The notes: generated from the sequence alone by a model not told the origin. DNA of 64,000 bases from Opitutaceae bacterium (GCA_005792355.1 SXSC01000291.1:1-64000), one strand, 5' to 3'; numbered from the stretch's first letter, positions 33,079-42,944 are shown. Numbers and translations: made by a program.

Positions 33079-35067
33079 TCATTTGCCGATCCGGTCCGGC
33101 AGATATTCGACGAGGCGGTTGACGTAGTCGGACACATCCTTGTGGCCGGGCGCGGCCAGCTTGGCCTGGCGGATGGCAGGCAGAAGTGGCCGGGCCAGCG
33201 GGCCAAGGCGGTGCGCGGCGTTGAGCGCGGCAAGGCGGGCGAAGATATCGTCCACGCGCAGGGCAGACTCGAGGACGGGCAGGGTGCGATCGAGCGAACC
33301 GAGGTGCGCGAGTGTCTCCGCGGCGGCGATACGGGTATCTGGCGAGACGTCGTCAAGTGCGGCGAGGAGCGCAGACTTGGCCGGGGCGGCGTCGGCGCGG
33401 AGCGCCAGCAGGCCGAGCGCGCCCCACCAGCGGACGGCGGAGTCGGTGGCGCGCAGGAGTTCGGCGAGGGCGGCGACGTTGCGCGGTGCCATCTGGTTGG
33501 CGAGTTCGGCGGCGCGCAGCAGTTCGGTGATTGGATTCCGGCGTGCGTCGGTGGCGATGGCGTACGGCGTCGAGCCGGCGGACCGGGCGTGCAACTCGCG
33601 CTCGGGGAGCAGGCCAAGGTCACCCGCCGCCCGCATCTGTGTGGCGAGCAGGGCGCGCAGACGCGCCAGCTCGGTGGCGTAGGCAGGGTCGGCGGCGAGG
33701 TTACGGATCTGCCACGGGTCGGAACCCACGTCGTAAAGTTCCTCGACGGCCTTGCGGGGCGCGAAGAACCGCGCGGGAGCGCCGGTGAGTTTCCCGGCGA
33801 GATGGAGCCGTTCCCAGGCCCGCATGCTGGGATGCTGCCAGTTGTAACTCATGAACTGGCTGTGCGGCAGGTGCGGCTGGAAATTGCGGAGGTATTGAAA
33901 ACGGTGATCGCGGACGTAGCGAACAGTGTCGACGGCTTCGCCCTGGCGATCCTTGCCTCCAAAAATGAGGTCGCGCGGAGGACCTGCCTTGGCGCCGAGA
34001 AAGGCAGACCCTTGCAGGTGCGCCGGCAAATCCACGTCGACGAGGCTTAGCACCGTGGGCGCGAAATCGACAAAGGTCACAAGGCGGTCCGTCGTCTCCC
34101 CGGGCCGCGCGGGCGCGAGGTGCCGCCATTTTTCCGGGAAGCGCACCATGAACGGCACCCGGAGGCTTGAGCCCCAGGCCCACATTTTCACGCCGGGCAT
34201 GCCGGTGCCGTGGTCGGAAAAGAAAAACACAATGGTGTCTTCGGCGAGGCCGTCCTGCTCCAACTCGTCGAGCACATCGCCGACGAGGTAGTCAGTGGCG
34301 GTGACGTTTTCGTAATGCCGCGCCCATTCTTTGCGAAACTCGGGTGTGTCGGGATGGATGGGGGGCACGGTGACCTTGGCCGGATCGCGGCGCTGGTCGG
34401 GGGTCAGGCGACGGGTGTTCTCGCGATATTTTGCCTCGGTGGCGAAAATCTGGCTCTGATGGGAGACAGTGAAGTTGAACACCGAGAAAAACGTTTGGCC
34501 GGGCGCGCGTTTGCGCCAGTGCGCCCGGTTGCTCGATTCGTCCCAGGTCGTCTTCGGCGTGGCGAAGTTGTAATCCTCCTTCACATTGTTCGACGCGTAG
34601 TAGCCGGCGGCGCGCAGATATTCTGGGAAGCCCTTGATCTCCGTGGGCAGCCGGGTGGTGGAGCGCATGTGCAGGCTGCCGAGCCGCAGCGGATAGACCC
34701 CGGTGATGAGACACGAGCGACTCGGTGCGCACACGCCCGTGTAGGCGAACGCCTGCGTGTAAAGAACGCTTTCGCGCGCGAACGCGTCGAGCCGGGGGGT
34801 CCGGGCGAAGGTGTCGCCGTAGCAACCGAGCAGCGGGCTGGTGTCCTCACAGGTGATCCAGAGGATGTTCGGACGGTCGGCGGCGGAAGCGCTGGTGCCG
34901 GTGATCGCGAGCACGAGTGACGCGACCAAAAACAATCGCGAGGGGTAGCTGCGAGCGCCAGCAAGTGGACTACGCGCGCGCTCCACTCGCTGGCGCTCGC
35001 AGCTACTTTTCGCGATACTTTGCGGTTGCCGCACTGGAAGGATGGGTCGAGACGGGGAGTGGTGCAT
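33079..35067 (-). CDS. Exported sulfatase with C-terminal HEAT-like region
   Basis: A 662-residue sulfatase, longer than most because about 170 C-terminal residues form alpha-helical HEAT-like repeats (SAVRWWGALGLLALRADAA, SPDTRIAAAETLAHLG, ARLAALNAAHRLG). The catalytic part has NILWITCEDTSPLLGCYG (Glu-Asp where Asp-Asp is usual), CAPSRSCLITG starting at Cys113, and FFSDHGTGMPGVKMW. A signal peptide is obvious at residues 44-62 (RLFLVASLVLAITGTSASA), but the ATG at 35067 gives an unusual 43-residue lead, of which residues 21-41 are encoded by a family D palindrome. TTG at codon 45 is a weak alternative start. The next gene upstream encodes a close relative, so the two probably form an operon. 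Confidence 0.9.
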   Translation of the reverse strand: MHHSPSRPILPVRQPQSIAKSSCERQRVERARSPLAGARSYPSRLFLVASLVLAITGTSASAADRPNILWITCEDTSPLLGCYGDTFARTPRLDAFARESVLYTQAFAYTGVCAPSRSCLITGVYPLRLGSLHMRSTTRLPTEIKGFPEYLRAAGYYASNNVKEDYNFATPKTTWDESSNRAHWRKRAPGQTFFSVFNFTVSHQSQIFATEAKYRENTRRLTPDQRRDPAKVTVPPIHPDTPEFRKEWARHYENVTATDYLVGDVLDELEQDGLAEDTIVFFFSDHGTGMPGVKMWAWGSSLRVPFMVRFPEKWRHLAPARPGETTDRLVTFVDFAPTVLSLVDVDLPAHLQGSAFLGAKAGPPRDLIFGGKDRQGEAVDTVRYVRDHRFQYLRNFQPHLPHSQFMSYNWQHPSMRAWERLHLAGKLTGAPARFFAPRKAVEELYDVGSDPWQIRNLAADPAYATELARLRALLATQMRAAGDLGLLPERELHARSAGSTPYAIATDARRNPITELLRAAELANQMAPRNVAALAELLRATDSAVRWWGALGLLALRADAAPAKSALLAALDDVSPDTRIAAAETLAHLGSLDRTLPVLESALRVDDIFARLAALNAAHRLGPLARPLLPAIRQAKLAAPGHKDVSDYVNRLVEYLPDRIGK
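34945..35006. repeat. Palindromic repeat, family D (copy 2, inside a 5' coding region)
   Basis: Inverted arms of 24 bases (GTAGCTGCGAGCGCCAGC with AAGTGG at 34945-34968, and its complement at 34983-35006, one mismatch) separated by 14 bases. Same family as 7841-7896. Read on the minus strand it encodes residues 21-41 of the sulfatase pre-protein. Confidence 0.88.
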
Positions 35068-35115
35068 GAAATAAGCGGGGTGAAAGTTCGCCCGAGCTGG
35101 ACCCGATTGAAAAAA

Positions 35116-37098
35116 TTACCTCGTGGAATCGTATCGCGCCAGCCAGGAGCCGAGCGACATGCGTAGATAAAATTCGTGGGTTGAGCCCGACTCGCGTGCG
35201 GCCGCGAGGGCATGGCGGGCGCGCAATTGCGACAGCAACGGTTTCGCGGGCTCGCCGAGCAATTCCAGCGCGCGGGCGGTTTGCAGGACGGTGTCGAGGT
35301 TGTCCGAATTCATCTCCTGACCAAGCCGGGCCAGCGCCGCCGGATGCTCCATCGCGCCCAAGAGCGCACGCGCCGCCTCGATTCGCACGGCGGGCGCAGG
35401 GTCCTCCAACGCCCGCTCCAGATCCGCGCGGGCCTGTTTCGCACCGGCGACGTTGGCCACCAGTCCCACCGCCGCCCAGGTGCGCACCGCGCGGTCGGCA
35501 TCCCCGAGCCAGACGCGCTGCTGCGCGACCGCGGCGGGATCGCCCACGAGCTCAGCCGCGGCCAGTACGCGCTCGACGGGATAAGCTCCCGGCCGGCGGG
35601 CCATTTCGAAGGGCGACTGTGTCCCGGCGCGGCTCGCGACGTCATCCTCGGTCAGAAATGCCACGTCGCGGATCTCGATCAGCCATGCGCGCAACGTGGC
35701 GCGCAGGCGCCCGAGCGTCGCGGCGTGGACGGGATCCGCGGCGAGATTGCGCAGCGTGTGCGGGTCGGCGACGGTATCGTAGAGTTCTTCGCGCGGCCGG
35801 GTCGACGCGAGCCACGCGGTTGGACCGGTGCCCAGTTTGCCCGCCCGCGCGAGGGCGAGCAGTTCGCGCCGGAAGGCGCTGGCATCCGAATAGGACTCCG
35901 GGGGAGCCCAGGAGAGATGGGGACGGTAGTTGCGGAGGTAGAGCCAGCGTTCGTCGCGGATGGAGCGCGCCGTGTCGAACACCTCATCAACCCGGTCGCG
36001 GGCCCCGTGCACATAGCGCCGGGCGGTGCCCGCGGCGGCGCCGAGGAAGGCGGTACCTTGGTAGTGGGCGGGGATTGGCACGCCAGCGAGACTGAGCAGC
36101 GTCGGAGCGAAATCCACGAAGTTCACGAGCCGGTCACTCGCCGTCCCTGGTTGCTCAGGAGCGAGGTGGCTCCATTTTTTCGGCACGCGGATCAGCAACG
36201 GCACTCGCAGGCCCGAGTCGTGGAGCAGGCGTTTGCCGCGCGGCATACCCATGCCGTGATCGCCATAGAAGAAAACGATTGTGTCTTCGGCCAGGCCATC
36301 GGCCTCAAGCTCGCGCAGAATCGCGCCGACCCGGCGATCCATGACGGTGATGCAATCGTAGTAGCGGGCCATCGCCTGCCGTGCGATCGGGATGTCTGGA
36401 TAAAAAGGCGGCACCGGCACCCGCGCGGGATCGGCGCGTTCGCCAACCGGAATCTGGCGGCCGATTTCGCGTTCGAACTGCTCCTCCGGCCAAACGCTGA
36501 GACGCGACTGGTGGGTTTCCGTCAGGTTGAACACCGCCATGAACGGCTGCCCCGGCGCCCGCTGCCGCCAGTGCGCCCGGGCCTCGCTGCGGTTCCACCA
36601 GGCGCGTACCAGGGCGGCTTCGTCGCGCAGATTGTAGTCTGTCTTGACGTTGTTGGTCGTGAAGTAGCCGGCGTCGCGCAAATAAACTGGATAACCCTTG
36701 AAGTCCGCCGGCAGCGTCATTTCGCAGCGGAGGTGCGGATTGCCGAGCGAGTTTGCATACACGCCGGTCACCAGCGTAGCGCGGGCCGGAGCGCAGACCG
36801 GCGCCACGGCAAACGCCCGCGTGTAGCGCACCGCCGCGCGCGCGAAGGCGTCGAGATGTGGCGTGCGCGCGAAGGTGTCGCCGTAGCAACCAAGATTCGG
36901 GCTCAAATCCTCCGCTGTGATCCAGAGGAGGTTGGGGCGGTCGGCGGCAAAGGCTGACGCGGTGACGAACATGGCCGCGGCGAGGAGGGCAGTGAAACTT
37001 GGTGCGAGTGGGCGGAGAAGGGAGAAGTGGCGGGCGGTTGCGTCCCGACGATTGCCGGGGTCGCTGAACTCGGTGGATGATTGCCGCCGTGAACGCAT
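35116..37098 (-). CDS. Exported sulfatase with C-terminal HEAT-like region
   Basis: A 660-residue relative of the neighbouring long sulfatase. Signal peptide at about residues 30-51 (APSFTALLAAAMFVTASAFA). Catalytic part: NLLWITAEDLSPNLGCYG, active-site motif CAPARATLVTG at Cys102 (Ala replaces the usual Ser after Pro), and FYGDHGMGMPRGK. The C-terminal 170 residues are HEAT-like (VRTWAAVGLVANVAGA, AVRIEAARALLGAMEHP). ATG at 37098 is chosen; the long reading from 37302 would overlap the transporter gene and add a basic low-complexity lead. The 3' end is 49 bases from the next sulfatase. The Ala at the fourth motif position may affect formylglycine formation or may be tolerated. Confidence 0.9.
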   Translation of the reverse strand: MRSRRQSSTEFSDPGNRRDATARHFSLLRPLAPSFTALLAAAMFVTASAFAADRPNLLWITAEDLSPNLGCYGDTFARTPHLDAFARAAVRYTRAFAVAPVCAPARATLVTGVYANSLGNPHLRCEMTLPADFKGYPVYLRDAGYFTTNNVKTDYNLRDEAALVRAWWNRSEARAHWRQRAPGQPFMAVFNLTETHQSRLSVWPEEQFEREIGRQIPVGERADPARVPVPPFYPDIPIARQAMARYYDCITVMDRRVGAILRELEADGLAEDTIVFFYGDHGMGMPRGKRLLHDSGLRVPLLIRVPKKWSHLAPEQPGTASDRLVNFVDFAPTLLSLAGVPIPAHYQGTAFLGAAAGTARRYVHGARDRVDEVFDTARSIRDERWLYLRNYRPHLSWAPPESYSDASAFRRELLALARAGKLGTGPTAWLASTRPREELYDTVADPHTLRNLAADPVHAATLGRLRATLRAWLIEIRDVAFLTEDDVASRAGTQSPFEMARRPGAYPVERVLAAAELVGDPAAVAQQRVWLGDADRAVRTWAAVGLVANVAGAKQARADLERALEDPAPAVRIEAARALLGAMEHPAALARLGQEMNSDNLDTVLQTARALELLGEPAKPLLSQLRARHALAAARESGSTHEFYLRMSLGSWLARYDSTR

Positions 37099-37285
37099 CC
37101 GTGTTTCGTCCCGGAGCCGACGGCATTGGTGAAATCGAGGGTCTGGTGGTCGGGCGCGGCGCATGGGAGCAGGAATTGGGAACGAACGGCGGAAAACGCG
37201 GAGCAGGAGAGGTGGAGGAAAGCGACGATCGAAAGAAGTCAGGACGTGATGACGGAGCGGATGGGGGTTGAACCGGATCGGACGC

Positions 37286-39163
37286 TCAGGCCTTTTTCCC
37301 AAACGAACGATCGGGCCGGATCAGCGCGGTGACGAGGAAACCGGGGATGGTGCAGATCATGACCCAGATGAAGAAGTGCTGGTAGCCGATAATCTCCTGG
37401 ATCCAGCCGGTGACCATCCCGGGGATCATCATGCCGAGCGCCATGAAGCCAGTGCAGATCGCGTAGTGCGCCGTCTGGTGTTCGCCCTGCGCCACGTAGA
37501 GCATATAGATCATGTACGCGGCGAAGCCAAAACCGTAGCCGAATTGCTCGACGGCGACAGCGGTCGTGATGAACCACAGGTTCTCCGGTTGCACGAACGA
37601 GAGATAAACAAAGACAAGATTCGGCAGATGAATCGCGCAGACCATGAAGGGCAGCCAGTACCGCAGTCCGTTCCGCGCCGCGACGAAACCACCGGCCAGG
37701 CCTCCGAGCGTCAGCGCCACCACGCCGACCGTGCCGTAGACAAAACCCACGGCGCTGGTCGAGAGGCCGAGCCCGCCGGCCTCGCGTGCGTCGAGGAGGA
37801 AGAGTGAGGCGATCTTCATGAGCTGCGCCTCGGCCAGGCGATAGAGCAGCAGAAAGGCGAGCGAGCGGAGGATGTCGGCCTTGCGGAAAAACGCGCCAAA
37901 AGTGGCGAAGAATTCGACGAGCGGATTGCGTCGGGTGCGGACGGTGGCCGCCGTGTCGGCGATCGGTTTCGGCAGGGCGAAACGGTGATAGACGAACAGC
38001 GTGACGAAGAGCCCGGCCAGCGTGTAAAACGTGATCGACCAGGCGAGCGGGATGTTGCCCGCGCGGGCGAGAAACGTCGCCTCGGTGGCGCCGCGGTTCT
38101 TCGGGTCGAGTTGCACGACGGCCATCACCGGGGTGTTCCAATTGGACGGGTTGAACGTGAAGCGATCGCCCTCGAGGAGCTTGATGCCGGCGTCGCCCGA
38201 ATCGCGGCCGAAGGTCACAACCACGTCCTTTTCCGGTCGGGCGGAAAGCGAGATCAGAAAAACGCCCGCCGGTCCGGCCGCGTCGCTGCGTTGGGCCGTC
38301 GCCGATTTCGCGGCAAAGTGGCGGCGCAGAAAATCTCCCCGCGGCGTCGCCACGCGGCGGCTCCACCAGGAGGGCGCGGCGGCGCCGGTCGTGGTGGAAT
38401 TGGTCTGCGCCTCCGGCGCGCCGTAAACGCCGGCGGACCGGTTCCATTGCCGGGCGCGCGCGACGAGATCGTTGATTTCGCCGGTGGTCTTCGGCGTGGG
38501 ATCGAGCGTGAGCGACGCCGGAGTGGCCACGAGGCGGACCGGAGCGCCGGCGACGGCGGGTGATTTCACGGCGGCCGGATCGACCGGGGCCAGCGCGACG
38601 GCGCCGGGGCGGGCGGCGACCTGCAGGGCAATCGCGGGCAGACCGGTGTGGGTCTCGATCGCGCCGGCGAGCATGATGAGCAGACCCTGGCCGGCGATCA
38701 TCGCGAGCCGGTAAAACGTGCTGCGCACGCCGACGAACCACGCCTGGTCGTGTTTGTTGAGCGCGAGCATGTAGAACCCATCGGCGGCGATGTCGTGCGT
38801 GGCCGACGCGAAGGCGAGAAGCCAGAAGATGCCGAGGGTGACCTGGAAAAACGCCGGGCCGGGGAGGGTGAGCGCCACGCACCCGAGCGCGGCGCCGACG
38901 AGCAGTTGCATCACGAGGATCCACTGGCGCTTGGTGCCGAGGAGTTCGACGAGGGGGCTCCAGAGCGGCTTGATGACCCACGGAAGGTAGAGCCAGCTCG
39001 TGTAGAGCGCGATGTCGGTGTTGGAGACGCCGAGACGTTTGTACATGATCACCGACATCGTCATGACGACGACGTAGGGAATCCCTTGTGCAAAATAGAG
39101 CGTGGGAATCCACGCCCAGGCGCCGCGGCTGGCGGGTTGGTCGGCAGTGGGAGTGGTGGTCAT
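37286..39163 (-). CDS. AmpG-like MFS permease with a large internal insertion
   Basis: A 625-residue transporter resembling AmpG muropeptide permeases: N-terminal PTLYFAQGIPYVVVMTMSVI, YLPWVIKPLWSPLVELLG and FASATHDIAADGFYML are AmpG/MFS signatures. The family is normally 400-500 residues. Here about 170 residues (about 180-355) are inserted between helices: Ala/Thr/Pro-rich, then soluble beta-like segments (VFLISLSARPEKDVVVTFG, LLEGDRFTFNPSNW). Helices resume at about 355. Its 5' neighbour on the same strand, 40 bases away, encodes NagZ, which supports a role in cell-wall muropeptide uptake and recycling. Confidence 0.85.
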   Translation of the reverse strand: MTTTPTADQPASRGAWAWIPTLYFAQGIPYVVVMTMSVIMYKRLGVSNTDIALYTSWLYLPWVIKPLWSPLVELLGTKRQWILVMQLLVGAALGCVALTLPGPAFFQVTLGIFWLLAFASATHDIAADGFYMLALNKHDQAWFVGVRSTFYRLAMIAGQGLLIMLAGAIETHTGLPAIALQVAARPGAVALAPVDPAAVKSPAVAGAPVRLVATPASLTLDPTPKTTGEINDLVARARQWNRSAGVYGAPEAQTNSTTTGAAAPSWWSRRVATPRGDFLRRHFAAKSATAQRSDAAGPAGVFLISLSARPEKDVVVTFGRDSGDAGIKLLEGDRFTFNPSNWNTPVMAVVQLDPKNRGATEATFLARAGNIPLAWSITFYTLAGLFVTLFVYHRFALPKPIADTAATVRTRRNPLVEFFATFGAFFRKADILRSLAFLLLYRLAEAQLMKIASLFLLDAREAGGLGLSTSAVGFVYGTVGVVALTLGGLAGGFVAARNGLRYWLPFMVCAIHLPNLVFVYLSFVQPENLWFITTAVAVEQFGYGFGFAAYMIYMLYVAQGEHQTAHYAICTGFMALGMMIPGMVTGWIQEIIGYQHFFIWVMICTIPGFLVTALIRPDRSFGKKA

Positions 39164-39203
39164 GAGAGCGAATCGCGTGAGCTCTGCTGGTGTGAATCGC
39201 GTG

Positions 39204-40271
39204 CTACGCGATGAGCCGAGCTTTGCGTTTCAATGCGAGCACTCGCTCGTACGAGGCGTCGAGGCGTTCTTCCGGGAGGCGGCCGGTGGCGACGGCTTTT
39301 TCCAGAATCGCGATTGTCTTGGCGGCGATGTCGGGTTCGTAGCTCAGGTTGTTACCGAAACACAGCACGTCGATACCGGCTTCGATCGCGGCGGGCACGG
39401 AGTTCTCCAAGCCATAATGGCGGGAGATGGCCTTCATCTCCATGTCGTCGCTTGTGACGACGCCTTGAAAACCGAGTTGATCCCGGAGGAGACCGGTGAG
39501 GACCGCGCGGGAGAGGGTTGCGGGACGGTCGGCGTCGAGCCGGGCGTTGAACACGTGCGCGCTCATGATCACGTCGCAAAAACCGGCGTCGATCAGGCGG
39601 CGAAACGGGATGAGTTCCCGCTCGTGCCACGTGGTCGTGACATCGACGAGCCCGAGGTGGGTGTCGCCCTGGGCGCTGCCGTGGCCGGGAAAGTGTTTGG
39701 CGCAGGCCAGCACGCCGCGGTCGCGATGGGCGCGGACGAATTCGGTGGCATGGCGGGCGACGATCTCCGGATCGGCGGAAAAGCTGCGGCGCTTGCCCTT
39801 GATGATCGGATTGTCGGGATGGGCGTCGAGGTCGACGACGGGGGCGAGGTTGAGGTTGAAACCGGCGCGCGCGAGAGTCTCCGCGGTCGCGGCGGCGTGG
39901 CGATAGGTTTCCGCGGGGTCGTTGAGGCGGCCGAGTTCTTCGTGGGAGATGCTGGCGGGAAAACCGTAGTCGGGCTTGAGCCGGTTCACGCGGCCGCCCT
40001 CCTGATCGATGGAGGTGAGGAGTGGGACGCGGGCCTGAGCTTGGAGGTGGGCAAGGAGCGTCCGCACCTGGTCGGGAGACTCGATGTTGCGGCGGCGGGT
40101 GGATCCATCGGCCATTTCCTGGTCAAAAAGGATGATGCCGCCCAGGTGGTGTTCGCGGATGTCGCGGGCGATGAGTTCGCATTCGGCGGGGAGACAGCCG
40201 CGGAAACCGACGTTGAGGAGCTGGCCGATTTTCTCGCGGAGGGAAGGGGAGGGCGGGAGCGCAACGGGCAT
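39204..40271 (-). CDS. nagZ: Beta-N-acetylhexosaminidase (glycoside hydrolase family 3, NagZ type)
   Basis: A 355-residue cytoplasmic-type glycosidase that removes N-acetylglucosamine from anhydro-muropeptides. Motifs: VPLLTSIDQEGGRVNRL, FNLNLAPVVDLD, the NagZ hallmark KHFPGHGSAQGDTH (acid/base His and Asp) and GVVTSDDMEMKAI (nucleophile Asp). ATG at 40271 is preferred to 40298 because the family begins soon after; no signal peptide results. It precedes the AmpG-like gene, forming a probable peptidoglycan-recycling pair. Confidence 0.93.
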   Translation of the reverse strand: MPVALPPSPSLREKIGQLLNVGFRGCLPAECELIARDIREHHLGGIILFDQEMADGSTRRRNIESPDQVRTLLAHLQAQARVPLLTSIDQEGGRVNRLKPDYGFPASISHEELGRLNDPAETYRHAAATAETLARAGFNLNLAPVVDLDAHPDNPIIKGKRRSFSADPEIVARHATEFVRAHRDRGVLACAKHFPGHGSAQGDTHLGLVDVTTTWHERELIPFRRLIDAGFCDVIMSAHVFNARLDADRPATLSRAVLTGLLRDQLGFQGVVTSDDMEMKAISRHYGLENSVPAAIEAGIDVLCFGNNLSYEPDIAAKTIAILEKAVATGRLPEERLDASYERVLALKRKARLIA

Positions 40272-40409
40272 GGCGAGGGCGGACGTGGAGGAGAGCAATG
40301 CGGGCGGGGCCGGTGGGCGACAATCTCAATCAGGGACGGGCGCCGGGGCGAGGGGCGCGGCTGCGAGCTGCCGCCGCGAGCCGGAGTGCAGATTGCAGAA
40401 GGGGCGATT

Positions 40410-40462
40410 GCCCAAGCGCCCATGGCGAACGCTGCGTGTCGGCGGTTGGGCAACCGCCGCTC
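40410..40462. repeat. Family I hairpin repeat before the thiolase gene
   Basis: Contains GGGCGATTGCCCAAGCGCCC and a hairpin CGGCGGTT-GGGC-AACCGCCG near 40440-40459. It belongs to the same family as 4215-4279 and 43114-43177, and lies about 1.5 kb upstream of the transposase gene. Confidence 0.75.
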
Positions 40463-40652
40463 CTTGAGCCCGCAACGGGCCGCGTCGCCTGGCCCGGCCA
40501 TTTCACACTCTGCGCGCGAGCGGAGCCACACGGGGTTCGAGATTTTCTTCTGCGTTCGCGGTCCTCAGGGATGTCCGGGCTAGGAGATGCAGGCTGCGGG
40601 TTTTGCGTTCGCCACACTTGCGTTCGCCGCGAATCCGCGCACCAAGGAACCG

Positions 40653-41831
40653 ATGATCGACCAAGTCTATCTGGCCGGTGGAGCGCGGACGGCGATTGGC
40701 GGATTCTGCGGCGCGTTCGAGCAGACGTCGGCGGTGACGCTTGGCAGTGTGGTGGCAAAGGCGGCGATCGACCGGGCGGGAGTGCTTGCGGCGCGGGTCG
40801 ACGAAGTGATCTTCGGCAATGTGATTGGCGCGGGGCTCGGCCAAAATGTGGCGCGGCAGGTGGCGATTGGGGCGGGGTTGGGTGAGGCGGTGGGAGGCAC
40901 CACCGTTAACAAGGTCTGTGGTTCCGGCCTGAAGGCGGTGATGCTGGCGGCGCAGGCGATTCAATCCGGCGAGGCGGGCGTCATGATTGCTGGCGGCACC
41001 GAAAACATGTCGCGGGCCCCGTACCTCTTGGAAAAGGCGCGCGGCGGCTATCGCCTGGGTCATGGCGAGCTAGTCGACTCGGTGATCCGGGATGGGTTGT
41101 GGGATGTTTATCGCAACGTGCACATGGGCACCTGCGGCGACCGGTGTGCGGAACGGTATGGATTCACGCGGGCGCAGCAGGATGATTATGCGGTGGCGAG
41201 TTTTCAGCGGGCGCTGGCGGCGACGGCGGCGGGCGTTTTTTCCGCGGAGATTGTGCCGGTGGAGGTGAAGACGGGTCGCGAAAGCGTCGCGGTGCGGGCA
41301 GACGAGACACCCAAGCGATTCAACGAGGAGAAACTGCGCCGGCTTCGCCCCGCGTTTGGCGAGCTGGGCACGATCACGGCTGGCAATGCCTCTGGGATCA
41401 ACGATGGCGCGGCGGCGGTTGTGGTGTTGTCGGAGGACCGGGTGCGCGAACTTGGCGTGAAGCCGCAGGCGCGGATCCTCGGCTATGCGACGGCGGCGCG
41501 GGAACCGGAGTGGTTCACCCTTGCGCCGATCCTCGCGATTGAGCGATTGCTGCAAAACCTCGGCTGCGGCGTGAAGGACGTGGATCTCTTCGAAATCAAC
41601 GAAGCGTTTGCGGTCGTGCCGATGGCGGCGATGCACGACCTCGGCCTGCCGCAGACGAAAGTGAACATTCACGGAGGTGCGGTCGCGCTCGGCCACCCGA
41701 TTGGCGCCAGTGGGGCGCGCACGCTGGTGACTTTGATGAATGCGCTGCGGGTGCGCGGCGCGAAGGTCGGCGTCACCGCGCTCTGCATCGGTGGCGGTGA
41801 AGCCGTGGCGATGGCGGTTGAGTTGTGCTGA
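40653..41831 (+). CDS. Acetyl-CoA acetyltransferase (thiolase)
   Basis: A 392-residue thiolase, condensing two acetyl-CoA or cleaving 3-ketoacyl-CoA. [18 protein letters not shown] carries the acyl-accepting Cys; [40 protein letters not shown] (catalytic His) and [12 protein letters not shown] (second Cys) are intact. ATG at 40653 follows a good ribosome site (AAGGA). It could work with the 3-hydroxyacyl-CoA dehydrogenase at 14144 and the acyl-CoA synthetase at 12180, although it is not adjacent to them. Confidence 0.95.
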   Translation: MIDQVYLAGGARTAIGGFCGAFEQTSAVTLGSVVAKAAIDRAGVLAARVDEVIFGNVIGAGLGQNVARQVAIGAGLGEAVGGTTVNKVCGSGLKAVMLAAQAIQSGEAGVMIAGGTENMSRAPYLLEKARGGYRLGHGELVDSVIRDGLWDVYRNVHMGTCGDRCAERYGFTRAQQDDYAVASFQRALAATAAGVFSAEIVPVEVKTGRESVAVRADETPKRFNEEKLRRLRPAFGELGTITAGNASGINDGAAAVVVLSEDRVRELGVKPQARILGYATAAREPEWFTLAPILAIERLLQNLGCGVKDVDLFEINEAFAVVPMAAMHDLGLPQTKVNIHGGAVALGHPIGASGARTLVTLMNALRVRGAKVGVTALCIGGGEAVAMAVELC

Positions 41832-41853
41832 TGCGCCGGCGGCGGGGCAATAA

Positions 41854-41913
41854 GGGACAGGTCAATCAAGGTTCGAAGTAGGGACAGGTTAACTATACCC
41901 AAATTCGGGTATA
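41854..41913. repeat. GGGACAGG direct repeats and a palindrome upstream of the transposase
   Basis: GGGACAGG occurs at 41854-41861 and 41881-41888, and is followed by TATACCC-AAATTC-GGGTATA (41894-41913), a nearly complete palindrome. Two more GGGACAGG copies lie downstream of the transposase gene at 43357 and 43385. Together they may be the ends recognised by the transposase. Confidence 0.8.
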
Positions 41914-41957
41914 CGCAGCGCTGGTCGAACGGCAGCCGGGGGGCAGGCTCGCGGTGC

Positions 41958-42944
41958 ATGAGACAAAGGCGCATCAAGATTTCGGTGGCGGAAAGCGAGG
42001 CGGCGTATCACTGCGTCACTCGCACGGTGAACGGCGAATGGCTGTTCGATGACGCGGCCAAGGAAATTCTTCGCCGGCAGATTTGGCAGGTGGCAGATTA
42101 CTGCGGTGTGCAAGTTTACACCTACACGATCATGTCGAATCACCTCCATGTCCTGCTCAAAGTCCCGCAACGGACCCCCGTGTCCGACGCCGAACTGCTG
42201 CGCCGCTACAAGGTTCTGTATCCCACGCCGACCAAATACCAATCCGCGCGTCTTGCCGTGATCGAAACCGAGCTGGTCACCAACGGTCCGGAGGCCCTCG
42301 TCTGGCGACAGCGCCAGCTCGCGCTGATGGGCGACGTCTCGCAGTTCATGAAACTCGTCAAGCAGCGGTTCTCAATCTGGTTCAACAAGTCACACCGGCG
42401 CTTCGGCACGCTGTGGGCCGAGCGCTTCAAGAGCACGTTGGTCGAAACCAAGGAGCGGTTGGAGCAAACCATAGCTGCGTACATTGATCTCAATTGCGTG
42501 CGCGCCGGACTTGTCTCCGATCCCAAGGACTACCGTTTCTGTGGGTATGCGGAAGCCGTGGCGGGCAACTCCACGGCCCGGGAGGGCATTCGCTCCGTGA
42601 CGGGCGGCCGTGCGTGGAACGAGACGCAGGCGCATTACCGTGAGGTGCTCTTTGGCACCGGGGCCGGACCTCGCGAGGGGGCGGCGACCATTTCTCTCGA
42701 CGACCTCCAACGCGTGGTCGACGAAGGCGGACGGCTGCCGTTGGCGACGGTCCTGCGCTGTCGGCTTCGTTATTTTACAGATGGCGCCGTGCTCGGCAGC
42801 CGGGCCTTCGTGCAGGTGCAGCTGGCCAAATACCGCCAAACGACTGGTCGGCGCGAGCGTACCGCGCCGCGCGCGTTGCCGGCCTGGACGGATTGGGGTG
42901 ACTGGGCGACTCTGCGCGGGTTGCGAAAGCGGGCGATGGGGTGA
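41958..42944 (+). CDS. REP-associated tyrosine transposase (RAYT, IS200-like Y1 family)
   Basis: A 328-residue single-strand DNA transposase-like protein. [14 protein letters not shown] at the N-terminus, the HUH metal motif in [12 protein letters not shown] (His62, His64), then [24 protein letters not shown] and the C-terminal [12 protein letters not shown] segment with the probable catalytic Tyr, are the RAYT pattern. RAYTs are usually domesticated and are linked to REP palindromes rather than mobile as insertion sequences. It is longer than many relatives, with about 110 residues after the core. GGGACAGG repeats lie on both sides, and family I hairpins lie about 1.5 kb upstream and 170 bases downstream. 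Catalytic residues look intact. Confidence 0.9.
   Translation: MRQRRIKISVAESEAAYHCVTRTVNGEWLFDDAAKEILRRQIWQVADYCGVQVYTYTIMSNHLHVLLKVPQRTPVSDAELLRRYKVLYPTPTKYQSARLAVIETELVTNGPEALVWRQRQLALMGDVSQFMKLVKQRFSIWFNKSHRRFGTLWAERFKSTLVETKERLEQTIAAYIDLNCVRAGLVSDPKDYRFCGYAEAVAGNSTAREGIRSVTGGRAWNETQAHYREVLFGTGAGPREGAATISLDDLQRVVDEGGRLPLATVLRCRLRYFTDGAVLGSRAFVQVQLAKYRQTTGRRERTAPRALPAWTDWGDWATLRGLRKRAMG

Noticed and set aside
37239-39113. A 624-codon frame on the same strand as the AmpG-like gene
   Set aside because: It is a different frame of the same strand, Arg-rich and without membrane helices, whereas the chosen frame has AmpG motifs.
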